The notes beneath the pieces were generated by a model. The model made no database searches, had not been told where the DNA came from, and saw only the letters and a list, made by a program, of their open reading frames with translations. Positions 26,319 through 35,258 of a stretch of DNA of 64,000 bases are shown here, piece by piece. The translations under genes were made by a program, and so were the position numbers. Source of the DNA: Streptomyces sp. BA2 (lineage in GTDB: Bacteria; Actinomycetota; Actinomycetes; Streptomycetales; Streptomycetaceae); NCBI RefSeq assembly GCF_009769735.1, contig NZ_WSRO01000002.1:1178001-1242000 (forward strand), in the 5' to 3' direction. Each line of letters begins with the position of its first letter. Within the stretch, counting starts at the first letter, position 1.

Positions 26319-27590
26319 TCAAACGGTGGCGGAACGGCCGGAGTTCGCGGACGTGACGTCTGTCGGCTCATGCCGGTCGAGCTGGAACTCTCGGTGCAGG
26401 GTCTCGACGGCGTCGACGGTGCGCTCGCGCGGCACGATCACGGAGAGCCGCGTCTGGGACGTGGACATCCAGCTCGTGGGAATCCCGGACGCGGCTAGGG
26501 CCGCCATGAGCCTGGCCGTGTACTCCGGGCGGCTGAGCAGGCCCATCCCGACCACCGAGACCTTGCCGACGTTCTCGTCGAAGTGCACGCCTCCGCCGAA
26601 GGCCGCCGTCAGCTCGTGCAGTGCGGCCCGCACGGGGCCGGCCTGGCTGCGGCGGATCGTGAACCCCATGCGGAACTCGCTCTCGTGGGGCCCGGACCTG
26701 GCCACCAGGTCGACCACCGTTCCCTCGGCGGCCAGCACCTCGAAAACGTCGGGCGCCAGGTCCCGGCGGATGTCGCGGCAATGCACAAGGACGCGGGCGA
26801 CGTCGGTGTCATGGGTCACCGCCACCACGGCCCGCCGGGTCTCGAGGAGCCGGCTGTCCCGCCTTTCGGCGACGGTCGTTCCCGGTGCCTGCGATGACGC
26901 GTTCCTGACGCGCACTTCGACCCCTTCCATGGCAGCCAGTTCGATGCAGCGGGTGTGCAGGATCCGTGCGCCCGCGAACGCCATCTCGGCCATGACGCCG
27001 GGGTCGATCCACGGCAGGCAGCGGGCCGCGGGCAGGATGCGGGGATCGGCGCTGAACACGCCGTCCACGTCGGTGTAGATCTCGCAGGCCGACGCCCCGA
27101 GTTGCGCCGCGAGCGCCACCGCGGTCGTGTCGGAGCCGCCGCGCCCGAGCGTGGCGACGTCCCCGGCGTGATCGACCCCCTGGAATCCCGTGACCACGGC
27201 GACCTTTCCGCCGTCCAGGGCCGCCCGCACCCGCGCCGCCCCGATCTCCGCGATGAGCGCGTCGCCGTGCCGGTCGGTGGTGCGTATCCCGGCCTGCTGG
27301 CCGGTGAGTGAAATCGCGGGCACTCCAAGGCCGTTGAGGGCCAGAGCCATCAGCGCGGCCGACTCGCTCTCGCCCACGGCCAGCAGTTGGTCCAGTTCCC
27401 GGGACGGCGCCGCGGCGCCCACGTCCGCCGCGAGCCGCAGCAGATCGTCCGTCCTGCCACCGCGCGCCGAGACGACCACGGCCACCGACGGTCCGCGGCG
27501 CCGCGCCTTCGCGATGCGGAGGGCGGCGTGGTGAACGCGGTCAAGCGTCTGCAAAGAGGTACCGCCATATTTTTGGACCAGCACATCCAC
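26319..27590 (-). CDS. aspartokinase, cluster-dedicated
   Basis: The 423-residue protein starts VLVQKYGGTSL and has GRGGSDTTAVALAA and YTDVDGVFSADPR, the usual nucleotide and aspartate sites. Two ACT-like domains follow (from about residue 270). It would phosphorylate aspartate toward aspartate semialdehyde, the donor for the GriI-like aldolase. No aspartate-semialdehyde dehydrogenase gene is visible, so that step must come from elsewhere. It is the first gene of a nine-gene minus-strand operon and sits beside the shared palindrome region. Confidence 0.92.
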   Translation of the reverse strand: MDVLVQKYGGTSLQTLDRVHHAALRIAKARRRGPSVAVVVSARGGRTDDLLRLAADVGAAAPSRELDQLLAVGESESAALMALALNGLGVPAISLTGQQAGIRTTDRHGDALIAEIGAARVRAALDGGKVAVVTGFQGVDHAGDVATLGRGGSDTTAVALAAQLGASACEIYTDVDGVFSADPRILPAARCLPWIDPGVMAEMAFAGARILHTRCIELAAMEGVEVRVRNASSQAPGTTVAERRDSRLLETRRAVVAVTHDTDVARVLVHCRDIRRDLAPDVFEVLAAEGTVVDLVARSGPHESEFRMGFTIRRSQAGPVRAALHELTAAFGGGVHFDENVGKVSVVGMGLLSRPEYTARLMAALAASGIPTSWMSTSQTRLSVIVPRERTVDAVETLHREFQLDRHEPTDVTSANSGRSATV

Positions 27591-27625
27591 AGTCGTTTCA
27601 CCGCTCTCGTCGAACCGGTATGCCG

Positions 27626-27705
27626 ACGACAGTAATTGCGATGCGCCTGCCCGCCCACTACCTGCGTGAGTAGTGCCACCGCATTCAGTTATTCACGCCA
27701 TGGCC
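27626..27705. promoter_or_regulatory. shared divergent promoter block with CACTAC...GTAGTG palindrome (copy 1)
   Basis: The palindrome-like CACTACCTGCGTGAGTAGTG (27656-27675) lies in a block that aligns without gaps to 44114-44193. Both begin ACGACAGTAAT, have GATGCGCC, CCCACTAC, GAGTAGTGCC and end near ATTCACGCCA. It lies between aspartokinase (minus) and phzE (plus), so it could control both arms. Confidence 0.75.
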
Positions 27706-27814
27706 CCGGGTCCGTTACCGGAAACACGCGATGGCGTCCTCACGTCATTGTGCGACGCTTTTCGCCGCCGCAGTATCCAGGGGCGTGATCTGATCTCACG
27801 CAAAGGGGAGCGAA

Positions 27815-29755
27815 ATGTACGGGACGGATTCGACCACGGCCGGCTCCCCGGATCCGCTGGCCGGCCTAGGCGCGGACGGTCGCGCCTTCGCCCTGCTCCA
27901 CCGGCCCGGCTCGGCGCCGGACCCGCTCGTGGAGGTCCTGACCGGCGAGGTCCGCGCCGTGGGCAGTCTGGCCGAACTGCCCCTGCCCGAGGGGCCGACG
28001 AGCGGGGCGCGACATGATCTGCTCGTGGCGGTGCCGTACCGGCAGATCACCGAGCGCGGCTTCGACTGCATCGACGACGCTGCGCCGCTGCTCGCCATGC
28101 GCGTCCACGAGCAGGCTCAACTCAGCCTGAGTCAGGCCCTGGTGGGCCTGCCCGAGCAGGACGTACGCGTATCCGAGGCCGGATTCGACATCAGCGACGA
28201 GGAGTACGCGGCGATCGTCGAGCAGGTGCTCGGCGAGGAGATCGGGCAGGGCGCGGGATCCAACTTCGTCATCAGACGTTCCTTCACCGCACGACTCGAG
28301 GATCACTCCATCCGTACGGAGCTCGCCATCTTCCGGCGGCTGCTCACGGGCGAGCTCGGGTCGTACTGGACGTTCCTGTTCCACACCGGAGCGGGAACCT
28401 TCATCGGCGCATCGCCGGAGCGGCACGTGAGCAGGGCCGCCGACGGCACCGTTTCGATGAACCCCATCAGCGGGACCTATCGGCACCCCGCGACCGGCCC
28501 GGACATTTCCGGGCTTCTGGAGTTCCTGAACGACCCGAAAGAGGCCAATGAACTCTATATGGTCGTCGACGAAGAGCTGAAAATGATGGCCCGTATGTGC
28601 GGATCAGGCGGTCAGGTCCACGGCCCGTTCCTCAAGGAAATGGCGCGCCTGACCCATTCCGAATACGTCCTGACCGGCCACAGCGATCTCGACGTACGCG
28701 ACGTACTGCGGGAGACGCTGCTCGCGCCGACCGTCACCGGCAGCCCTCTGGAGAACGCGTTCCGGGTCATCCGCCGCCATGAAACGACGGGCCGCGGCTA
28801 CTACGGCGGCGTCCTCGCGCTGATGGGCCACGACGCGGCCGGCAGCCGCACCCTCGACTCGGCGATCATGATCCGGACCGCGGAGATCGGCGACGCCGGT
28901 CAACTGCGCCTGGGCGTCGGCGCCTCGCTCGTCCGGGACTCCCACCCCGATTCCGAGGTGGCCGAGACCCGGGCCAAGGCCGCGGGCATGCTCGAGGCAC
29001 TCGGCCTCGCCCCGGTGGACAGCGGCGTCGAGCCCACGTCGGCGGGAGCCTGCGCGTCACCCGCCGCCCATCCCCGGGTGCGCCAGGCGCTGAAGGCCCG
29101 CAACACCACGCTCTCGCGCTTCTGGCTCGACGGAGCACACCGGCGACAGCCGGACCCGGCGCTGGAAGGGCGGCGGGTGCTGGTCGTCGACAACGAAGAC
29201 ACCTTCATGGGGATGCTCGGCCACCAGCTGCGGGCGCTCGGCCTGCGCACCACGATCACGCGGTTCGACGAGCCGCTGCCCCCGGCGGGATTCGATCTGG
29301 TCATCGTGGGCCCCGGCCCCGGTGATCCCCGCGACGTCGCGGACCCCCGCATGAAGACGCTCCGCGCGCTCACCCGTGACCTGCTCGCGGGCAGCGTCCC
29401 TTTCCTGTCCATCTGCCTGGCTCACCAGGTACTCGCCGGCGAGCTCGGCCTCGACGTCGTACGGCGCGCGGTCCCCAACCAAGGCGTGCAGAAGCGGGTC
29501 GACCTGTTCGACCGCTCCGAACTCGTGGGCTTCTACAACACCTACGCCGCCCGCAGCGAACACGACTTCATCCCAGGGACCGGGCAGCGCAAGCCCATCG
29601 ACATCAGCCGGAATCCCCGGACCGGCGAAGTGCACGCCTTGCGCGGCGCGGGATTTCGGTCCGTGCAATTCCATCTCGAATCCATACTCACCCAGCACGG
29701 CCCGCAGATCCTGGGCGAACTGCTCTCCTCGCTGCTCAAGGGGAGCCAGATCTAG
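27815..29755 (+). CDS. phzE: 2-amino-2-deoxyisochorismate (ADIC) synthase, PhzE-like
   Basis: The 646-residue protein fuses a TrpE-like chorismate domain (about 1-400: NFVIRRSFTARL, MNPISGTYRHP, GHDAAGSRTLDSAIMIRTAEI, VGASLVRDSHPDSEVAET) to a glutamine amidotransferase (about 450-646: VIVGPGPGDPRD, SICLAHQVLAGELG with the Cys, and VQFHLESIL with His-Glu). PhzE makes ADIC, the PhzD substrate. The ATG has AAGGGGAG upstream. Anthranilate synthase is the alternative, but the PhzD homologue favours ADIC. Confidence 0.93.
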   Translation: MYGTDSTTAGSPDPLAGLGADGRAFALLHRPGSAPDPLVEVLTGEVRAVGSLAELPLPEGPTSGARHDLLVAVPYRQITERGFDCIDDAAPLLAMRVHEQAQLSLSQALVGLPEQDVRVSEAGFDISDEEYAAIVEQVLGEEIGQGAGSNFVIRRSFTARLEDHSIRTELAIFRRLLTGELGSYWTFLFHTGAGTFIGASPERHVSRAADGTVSMNPISGTYRHPATGPDISGLLEFLNDPKEANELYMVVDEELKMMARMCGSGGQVHGPFLKEMARLTHSEYVLTGHSDLDVRDVLRETLLAPTVTGSPLENAFRVIRRHETTGRGYYGGVLALMGHDAAGSRTLDSAIMIRTAEIGDAGQLRLGVGASLVRDSHPDSEVAETRAKAAGMLEALGLAPVDSGVEPTSAGACASPAAHPRVRQALKARNTTLSRFWLDGAHRRQPDPALEGRRVLVVDNEDTFMGMLGHQLRALGLRTTITRFDEPLPPAGFDLVIVGPGPGDPRDVADPRMKTLRALTRDLLAGSVPFLSICLAHQVLAGELGLDVVRRAVPNQGVQKRVDLFDRSELVGFYNTYAARSEHDFIPGTGQRKPIDISRNPRTGEVHALRGAGFRSVQFHLESILTQHGPQILGELLSSLLKGSQI

Positions 29756-29793
29756 CCCGGCCAAACACCATCAGGAACAATGCGGAGGATTTG

Positions 29794-30204
29794 ATGAGCG
29801 GGCAGAAGACATCAGCGGGTCACAGACCCGGCCGGGCCACAGACATCACGCTGTTGGTGCTCCAAGCACTTCTGGTCCTTGTGTTCCTGGCCGCCGGGGC
29901 CGCGAAGCTCGCCGGCGCGGAACCGATGGTCGAAGCCTTCGACCAGATCGGGGCGGGACAGTGGCTCAGGTACTTCGTCGGCAGCCTCGAACTTCTCGGA
30001 GTCATCGGCCTCCTCGTGCCGCGCCTCGTCGGGTTCGCCGCGCTCGGCCTGGTCAGCCTGATGGCCGGAGCGATCATCACGAACCTCGTCGTCGACGCGT
30101 TCTCGCTCCTGGCCGTGATCCTGCTCCTGCTCAGCACCACGGTGGCGTGGGGGCGCCGTGATCGCACCAGGGCGCTGTTACCGCAAGGGCAGCAGGCGTC
30201 GTAA
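29794..30204 (+). CDS. DoxX-family membrane protein
   Basis: The protein has 136 residues and four predicted helices: ITLLVLQALLVLVFLAAGAAKL, LRYFVGSLELLGVIGLLVP, GFAALGLVSLMAGAIITNLVV and LLAVILLLLSTTVAW. The AAGAAKLAGAEPMVEAFDQIG segment and GSLELLGVIGLL are typical of DoxX-like proteins. GGAGG sits 5 nt before the ATG. It lies 38 bp after phzE and so is likely in its transcript. The role is unknown. Confidence 0.8.
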   Translation: MSGQKTSAGHRPGRATDITLLVLQALLVLVFLAAGAAKLAGAEPMVEAFDQIGAGQWLRYFVGSLELLGVIGLLVPRLVGFAALGLVSLMAGAIITNLVVDAFSLLAVILLLLSTTVAWGRRDRTRALLPQGQQAS

Positions 30205-30206
30205 AG

Positions 30207-30224
30207 CTACTGCGCGCGCGGTAG
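30207..30224. promoter_or_regulatory. CTAC-N10-GTAG palindrome before the two-component genes
   Basis: CTAC and GTAG half-sites flank an alternating GC core, 59 nt before the kinase start. It is weaker than the 27656 and 44144 sites and has a different spacer (10 instead of 8). Confidence 0.35.
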
Positions 30225-30282
30225 TTGGTCATTCGTCCCCGAGCACGACTCCCGCACGGCGACCTCCGGCTAGGGTGCGCTT

Positions 30283-31416
30283 ATGACCACAGGACTGTCC
30301 AACGTCTGGGCCCAGACAAAAGACTGGGTGATCGCGATCTGCGTGGCGGCGACACTCCTGGTCACCGCGCTCGCCGAGGATCACCCCGACACGGATCTCG
30401 ACGCCCTTGGCTACGCCCTCGTGGTGGCGAGCGGCCTCGCGCTGATCGGCCGTCGCGGGACTCCGATCCCCGTCCTCATCGTGACGGGGCTCTGCGTGGT
30501 GGGGTACAACGCAGCCGGCTTCGAAGTGCCTGCCGTCGCCTATCTGTTCGCGGTCTACGCCGCCGTGCGGGAAGGGCACCGACTCGTCACCGTGCTCACC
30601 TCCGTGGCACTGCTGATCCTTCTGCCGCTCGCCGTGCTGGCCTCCCCCGCGGACGGTGCGGCGGCCGAAGCGTTCGCGCAGGCCCGCAGCGTCCTCGAGA
30701 TCGCCTGGCTGGTCGCTGCCGGCGCCGCGGGCGAGGCGCTGCGCCAGGCCGAGCAGCGGGCGGACGAGGCAGAGCGCACCCGCGAGGAGACGGCGCGGCT
30801 TCGCGCCACCGAGGAACGGCTGCACATCGCCCGGGAGTTGCACGATTCGCTCACCCACCAGATCTCGATCGTCAAGGTGCAGTCCGAAGTCGCCGTGCAC
30901 CTGGCCCGTAAACGAGGCGAGCAGGTGCCCGAGGCCCTCCTGGCGATCCAGGTGGCGGGCCGTGAAGCGACCCGGGAGCTGCGGGCGACCCTGGAGACCC
31001 TGCGCGATGACACCGTGCAGCCGCTCTCCCATGGCCTCGACCACCTCCCGGACCTGGTGCAACGGGCCCATGGGATCGGCCTGAAGACGACGCTGACGAT
31101 CGAAGGGCAGCGGCACGACGTGCCGGACGCCGTGGACCGGACCGCCTACCGGATCGTCCAGGAGTCGCTCACCAACACGGCCCGCCACGCGGCCGCCGCC
31201 ACGGCGTCGGTCCGGATCGGCTATCTTCCGGACGGCCTCTCCATCCAGGTCGACGACGACGGGACGGCCAAGCCGGGTTCAGCCCCGGTGCCCGGCGTCG
31301 GACTGCTGGGAATGCGCGAGCGCGTCACCGCCCTGGGCGGCCGCCTGCGTGCGGAACCGCGAACCGGCGGTGGCTTCACCGTCCAGGCCGAACTCCCCGT
31401 GGCGAGGATTTCATGA
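30283..31416 (+). CDS. NarL-type sensor histidine kinase
   Basis: The 377-residue protein has four to five N-terminal helices with short loops, a coiled linker rich in Glu/Arg (QRADEAERTREETARLRA), and a HisKA_3 box with the phospho-His in IARELHDSLTHQIS. The ATPase part has YRIVQESLTNTARHA and GVGLLGMRERVTALGG. It probably senses a membrane signal and pairs with the response regulator that overlaps its end. Context within the cluster suggests pathway control. Confidence 0.92.
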   Translation: MTTGLSNVWAQTKDWVIAICVAATLLVTALAEDHPDTDLDALGYALVVASGLALIGRRGTPIPVLIVTGLCVVGYNAAGFEVPAVAYLFAVYAAVREGHRLVTVLTSVALLILLPLAVLASPADGAAAEAFAQARSVLEIAWLVAAGAAGEALRQAEQRADEAERTREETARLRATEERLHIARELHDSLTHQISIVKVQSEVAVHLARKRGEQVPEALLAIQVAGREATRELRATLETLRDDTVQPLSHGLDHLPDLVQRAHGIGLKTTLTIEGQRHDVPDAVDRTAYRIVQESLTNTARHAAAATASVRIGYLPDGLSIQVDDDGTAKPGSAPVPGVGLLGMRERVTALGGRLRAEPRTGGGFTVQAELPVARIS

Positions 31417-32075
31417 TCCGTGTTCTGCTGGTCGACGACCAGCCGCTCCTGCGCAGCGGGTTCCGCGCGCTCCTCGACGCCGAGGACGACATCGAGGTGG
31501 TGGCCGAGGCCGCCAACGGCAAGGAGGGCCTGGCCCTCGCCAGGGAGCACCTGCCCGACCTCGCCCTCGTCGACATCTCGATGCCGGTCATGGACGGCAT
31601 CGAGACGACCAGGGAGGTCGCAGCGGACCCGGCCCTGGCCCAGATGCACGTCGTCATCCTCACCAACTACGGCCTGGACGAGAACGTCTTCAACGCGCTG
31701 CGCGCAGGCGCCGCCGGATTCCTCGTCAAGGACATCGTGCCCGAGGACCTCCTGCACGCCGTCCGCGTCGCCGCGCGCGGCGACGCCCTCCTTGCGCCGT
31801 CGATCACCAAGATGCTGATCGACCGGTACGTCGCGCAGCCCCTCGGCACGGAAGCGGGCACCGGCCTGGAGGAGCTGACCAACCGCGAGCGCGAGGCCGT
31901 CGTCCTGGTCGCGCAGGGCCTGTCGAACGAACAGATCGCCGACAGCATGGTGATCAGTCCGCTGACCGCGAAGACCCACATCAACCGCGCCATGAACAAG
32001 CTCCAGGCCCGCGACCGCGCCCAACTCGTCGTCCTTGCCTACGAGTCGGGCCTGGTGACCCCGCGAAGCCGCTGA
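31413..32075 (+). CDS. NarL/LuxR response regulator
   Basis: The 220-residue protein has a receiver domain (VLLVDDQPLL, phospho-Asp in LALVDISMPVMDG, Thr in VILTNYG, Lys in FLVKDI) and a LuxR HTH (LEELTNREREAVVLVAQGLSNEQIADSMVISPLTAKTHINRAMNKL). The ATG overlaps the kinase stop (ATGA). Confidence 0.93.
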   Translation: MIRVLLVDDQPLLRSGFRALLDAEDDIEVVAEAANGKEGLALAREHLPDLALVDISMPVMDGIETTREVAADPALAQMHVVILTNYGLDENVFNALRAGAAGFLVKDIVPEDLLHAVRVAARGDALLAPSITKMLIDRYVAQPLGTEAGTGLEELTNREREAVVLVAQGLSNEQIADSMVISPLTAKTHINRAMNKLQARDRAQLVVLAYESGLVTPRSR

Positions 32076-32231
32076 CGCTCCGTCCCCGCCCCTGTCATCT
32101 GTCCCAACTCGCCGCCGCAGCTTGACGAGTCAGCCCCGGTCCTGACGGTGATCGTCTGGACGATCTGGGCGCTGAGCCAGGACCAGACTTACGAGTAGAC
32201 GGCGATCAGCCCTTACTGACGGCATCGCGTA

Positions 32232-33527
32232 TCAGGATGTCGTCAGTTCGCCAGAGCCGCGGCGTGCAGGAACGTAGTTCACCCATGACATGCCGATGGT
32301 GTTGGCGTGTTCTTCAACGCACCGAGCCGTGTAGCCGACGGCCTGGGCGGCGATGGCGGGTGGCATCTCGGAGACGAGGGCTCGGAGTGCGGTGATTCGG
32401 CTGCGAACGAGCGGGATGCCGCTGTCCCTAAGGCAGTTCCTCAGGTGGACGGGGTGGATGTGCCGCCCGGGGCACCGGCCGGGGAAGAGCCAAGGGCTGG
32501 TGCGGTTGGCGGCAATGTTGTAGGGCCCTCGGTTCTCGGCGTGCTCGCGTAGCACCTGGCCAAAGGGCTCTGGGACTGGAACAGGTCCGTGCTGACCGAA
32601 GGTGATCTGCACTTCCGAGCTGGTCAGGTTGATGTCGTCCATGCTCAACGTGGCGATGCGGGTCAGAGGCTGAGCGAAGAGCACCAGCAGGATGGCGGCC
32701 GCTCGGTCTCGTAGCAAGCGGCTTCGCTGTGGGGCGAGGAGCTCATGCAGTAGTTGCAGACGATCGCGGTGGGTGAGGGCCTCGCGGGGCTGCTTCTTCG
32801 GGTAGGGCAACTGGAGGTGTCTGGCGAGGATGCCGTTGGCGCGGGCCCAGACGATGAAGGCTCGGCTGCACTGGCGGGAGGTGTTCCCAGATGTAATCCA
32901 GAGGTCCATATGGGCCTGGGTGCAGTCCACGAGCGCAGTGTCGTGCTCGCGGAGCCAGGCCAGGAACCGTTGGGCGAACGCCACTTCCAGTCGGTGTCTT
33001 GCGGTGACGCCGGGGGTGAGGCCCTTGTGTTCTGCCCGGTGGCGGAGTTTGTGCAGGCTGTGCCAGGTGGCAAACTGCTGGATGAGCTGCCGGTCTTCGG
33101 CCGCTGTATTGCCAGCGAGGAATTGGCGCAGCCAGTTCTCGAAGTGAACAAGGTAGCGATCTCGTTGCTCCAGCACTCCGTACTGCATGAGCAGGTCACG
33201 CAGATGCATGGCGGTCTGTGAGGACGGGTGGTCGTCCAGCGCTTCGTGGCTGAGTGGGAGATGTCCGGTGGCGAGGGCTGTCAACAACGGCGGGACGTGC
33301 CGGTTGCAGTAGAGCCAGACCAGACCTGCGTCGGGGTTGGGTTGTGCGGTGTATGCCTCGTGGAGGGGCAGAAGCGCGGGTGCGATGCGACCGGTGCCGT
33401 CGTCTAGGAGTTCGGTTAGCCGTTCGGTGAGGTGACAGCGGGGGCAGATGATGCCGTCGGAGCGGTGAGCCCACCAGCGATGGCGCTGCCCGCAGAGGTG
33501 GCAGCGGGGGCAGATGAGTTCCCTCAT
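32232..33527 (-). CDS. recombinase-like protein with N-terminal zinc ribbon and degenerate active site
   Basis: The 431-residue protein begins with two CPRC motifs (LICPRCHLCGQ, IICPRCHLTERL), suggesting a zinc ribbon. The C-terminal half resembles a tyrosine-recombinase domain (RAAAILLVLFAQPLTRIATLSMDDI), but no clear HxxR box or full set of catalytic residues is seen; near the end it reads RSRITALRALVSEMPPAIAAQAVGYT and VNYVP. It may be a non-catalytic partner or DNA-binding subunit of the neighbouring recombinase. ATG 33527 lies 2 nt from the XRE stop. Confidence 0.6.
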   Translation of the reverse strand: MRELICPRCHLCGQRHRWWAHRSDGIICPRCHLTERLTELLDDGTGRIAPALLPLHEAYTAQPNPDAGLVWLYCNRHVPPLLTALATGHLPLSHEALDDHPSSQTAMHLRDLLMQYGVLEQRDRYLVHFENWLRQFLAGNTAAEDRQLIQQFATWHSLHKLRHRAEHKGLTPGVTARHRLEVAFAQRFLAWLREHDTALVDCTQAHMDLWITSGNTSRQCSRAFIVWARANGILARHLQLPYPKKQPREALTHRDRLQLLHELLAPQRSRLLRDRAAAILLVLFAQPLTRIATLSMDDINLTSSEVQITFGQHGPVPVPEPFGQVLREHAENRGPYNIAANRTSPWLFPGRCPGRHIHPVHLRNCLRDSGIPLVRSRITALRALVSEMPPAIAAQAVGYTARCVEEHANTIGMSWVNYVPARRGSGELTTS

Positions 33528-33529
33528 GG

Positions 33530-33865
33530 TCAGTCGGTGCGGCGGATGCGGGCCCGCTTGGGATGGATGGTGGTGTTGAGGTCGATCACCGTGGGGCTGG
33601 CGCCGGCGGCCTTGCGGATAGGGGCGGCTTCGGCGCGGAAGGCACAAAGGTCTTCGACTGTGCATTCCAGTGCGTCGGTGAGGGCGCCCAGGACGGTCAG
33701 GGAGATGCGGTCGGGGCGGGTGCTGACCAGGCGATAGATCTGTGATGCGGACAGTGTGATGCCGCGTTCGGTCAGCAGTGGGATCAGGTCGGAGATGGTG
33801 TGCAGCCCGCGGGCGGCCATGATTTCCCTCAGCCTCCAGGAGTAGGTGATCGTCTGGCTGGTCAC
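33530..33865 (-). CDS. XRE-like helix-turn-helix regulator
   Basis: This 111-residue protein has an HTH of the Cro/C1 type: YSWRLREIMAARGLHTISDLIPLLTERGITLSASQIYRLVSTRPDRISLTVLGALTDALECTVEDL. The GTG at 33865 overlaps the recombinase stop (GTGA). It probably regulates the cassette, perhaps through the TGCGAA repeats upstream of the recombinase. Confidence 0.8.
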   Translation of the reverse strand: MTSQTITYSWRLREIMAARGLHTISDLIPLLTERGITLSASQIYRLVSTRPDRISLTVLGALTDALECTVEDLCAFRAEAAPIRKAAGASPTVIDLNTTIHPKRARIRRTD

Positions 33866-34968
33866 GAGCTCTCCTTAATGGGGGTGGTGATGCGGTCGAG
33901 AGCGGCGCGGACGGTCCGGGCCCGATAGTCGGGCGAGACGTGGGTGTAGAGGGCGGTGGTCGAGGCGTGTTCGTGACCGACCTGCTGCTGCACGAACAGA
34001 GCGTCGTAGCCAGCCTCGATCAGGTGGCTGACGTAGGACCGTCGCAGCGAGTGGAAGTCGAGCCTTTCGGGCAGGTCGAGCTCTTTGCGGCAGCGGGTGA
34101 AGGCGGTGGTGACCGTAGCGGCGGCGAGTTTGTCGCCGCGTTCAGAGGGCCAGAGGCAGGAGTTGTTGGCGCCCGCGATGGCGGGCTGGATCTCTTCGGT
34201 CCACTGCTGGAGGGCTTCGACGGCCCAGTCGAACAAGGGGACCGTCAGCACGGATCGCCGCTTGGGCGGAGACCCTCGCATGGCCTTGCCGTAGCGAACC
34301 CGGATGATGCCGTAGGCGCCGAACTCTCTGGCCTTGGGGTTGGTGGCGAGGTCGCAGAGTTCGAGATTGCGGACTTCGTTGCGGCGCAGGCCCCAGGCGT
34401 AGGCGGTCTTGAGCAGTACCGCGTCGCGAAAGGCGCTGATCCATCCCTTGCGGCCCGATGATTGTGCAGCCACGGCTCGATCATCGGCATGGTCAAGGAC
34501 GGCCTGGAGTTCGTCGTGGGTCAAGGCCCGCTTGCCTGGCCGGCCTTGGGCTTCCTGGACGTGCCGGGCGGTGTTCCACTCGTGGCAGATCTGCACCGGG
34601 TGTGTACCGAATCGTTGCTCGCACTCGGCCGGCCAGCCGTAGTGCGGATCCGTCAGGTAGGCCATGAACAGCCGCAGGGCGTTCTGGTAGCCGAGCAGTG
34701 TGGTGTGGCTGAGGTTCTTCACCGCCCGGGCGTCAGTGAAGAACTCATCGACATCTGTTGCTGTCCAGGCCCATGGAGACGCCTCGGCGAAGCCGTAGAA
34801 CCGGCGGACGAGACGTTCGCGGGCCTCGACTGTGCCGAAGCCGAGATTGCGGGCCAGCTGCTGGTGGCGCCAGCCGTCGAGCATGGCTGTGAAGACCTGC
34901 TCTTCCGGGTGCAGCAGGGGTACTCCGCTGGCGAGATACAGACGAGCAGATCCCTCAGAACCGGACAT
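33862..34968 (-). CDS. tyrosine-type site-specific recombinase/integrase
   Basis: The 368-residue protein has a SAM-like core-binding N-terminal domain and a complete catalytic set: Arg in WGLRRNEVRNLEL, Lys in RVRYGKAMRG, HSLRRSYVSHLIEAG (HxxR), VGHEHASTT (His) and the nucleophile Tyr in ALYTHVS. It should be able to cut and rejoin DNA. It leads the cassette operon. Confidence 0.9.
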   Translation of the reverse strand: MSGSEGSARLYLASGVPLLHPEEQVFTAMLDGWRHQQLARNLGFGTVEARERLVRRFYGFAEASPWAWTATDVDEFFTDARAVKNLSHTTLLGYQNALRLFMAYLTDPHYGWPAECEQRFGTHPVQICHEWNTARHVQEAQGRPGKRALTHDELQAVLDHADDRAVAAQSSGRKGWISAFRDAVLLKTAYAWGLRRNEVRNLELCDLATNPKAREFGAYGIIRVRYGKAMRGSPPKRRSVLTVPLFDWAVEALQQWTEEIQPAIAGANNSCLWPSERGDKLAAATVTTAFTRCRKELDLPERLDFHSLRRSYVSHLIEAGYDALFVQQQVGHEHASTTALYTHVSPDYRARTVRAALDRITTPIKESS

Positions 34969-34986
34969 ACCAGCCCTCGCATTCCG

Positions 34987-35012
34987 TGCGAACTTTTCGC
35001 ATATTCTGCGAA
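34987..35012. promoter_or_regulatory. TGCGAA repeats before the recombinase operon
   Basis: TGCGAA-CTT-TTCGCA (34987-35001) is a perfect palindrome, with a third TGCGAA half-site at 35007-35012. It lies 18 nt before the recombinase start and may be the operator of the XRE protein or a recombinase arm site. The rest up to 35258 shows no gene. Confidence 0.5.
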
Positions 35013-35258
35013 CGACGCTCGAGAGGGGCAGGTCACGGCCTTGCGGGTTTGTTCTTTTCCCGCATTGCGGGAGACTGCTACATCACCTGACGCCAGCCGC
35101 GGAAGCGTTCACGGACAAGCACAATCCTCCAGGCCAGAACCGTACTTGCCAGGCAATCAGGCCGACCAGCCCCTGCCCGGCATCGTGTTGTCGCGAGCTC
35201 GCATCCAATGCAACTCGCGAGCTTTGAGGTTCAGAGATGGGCTCTCACCTGTCACCTG

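Larger units (their letters stand above)
32232..34968 (-). mobile_element. three-gene tyrosine-recombinase cassette
   Basis: A tyrosine recombinase, an XRE-like regulator and a second recombinase-like protein are in one operon with 4-nt or near overlaps. They are pointed against the phzE/kinase genes and sit between them and the mevalonate operon. No cargo, tRNA or obvious flanking direct repeat was found by eye. The unit is probably a small mobile or domesticated integrase cassette inserted in the cluster. Confidence 0.6.

Noticed and set aside
12915..30204. A complete phenazine cluster
   Set aside because: PhzC, PhzD and PhzE homologues are present, but no PhzF, PhzA/B or PhzG homologue is seen, so phenazine ring formation is not supported.
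32076..35258. tRNA-type attachment site for the recombinase cassette
   Set aside because: No tRNA-like sequence or convincing flanking direct repeat was found by eye.
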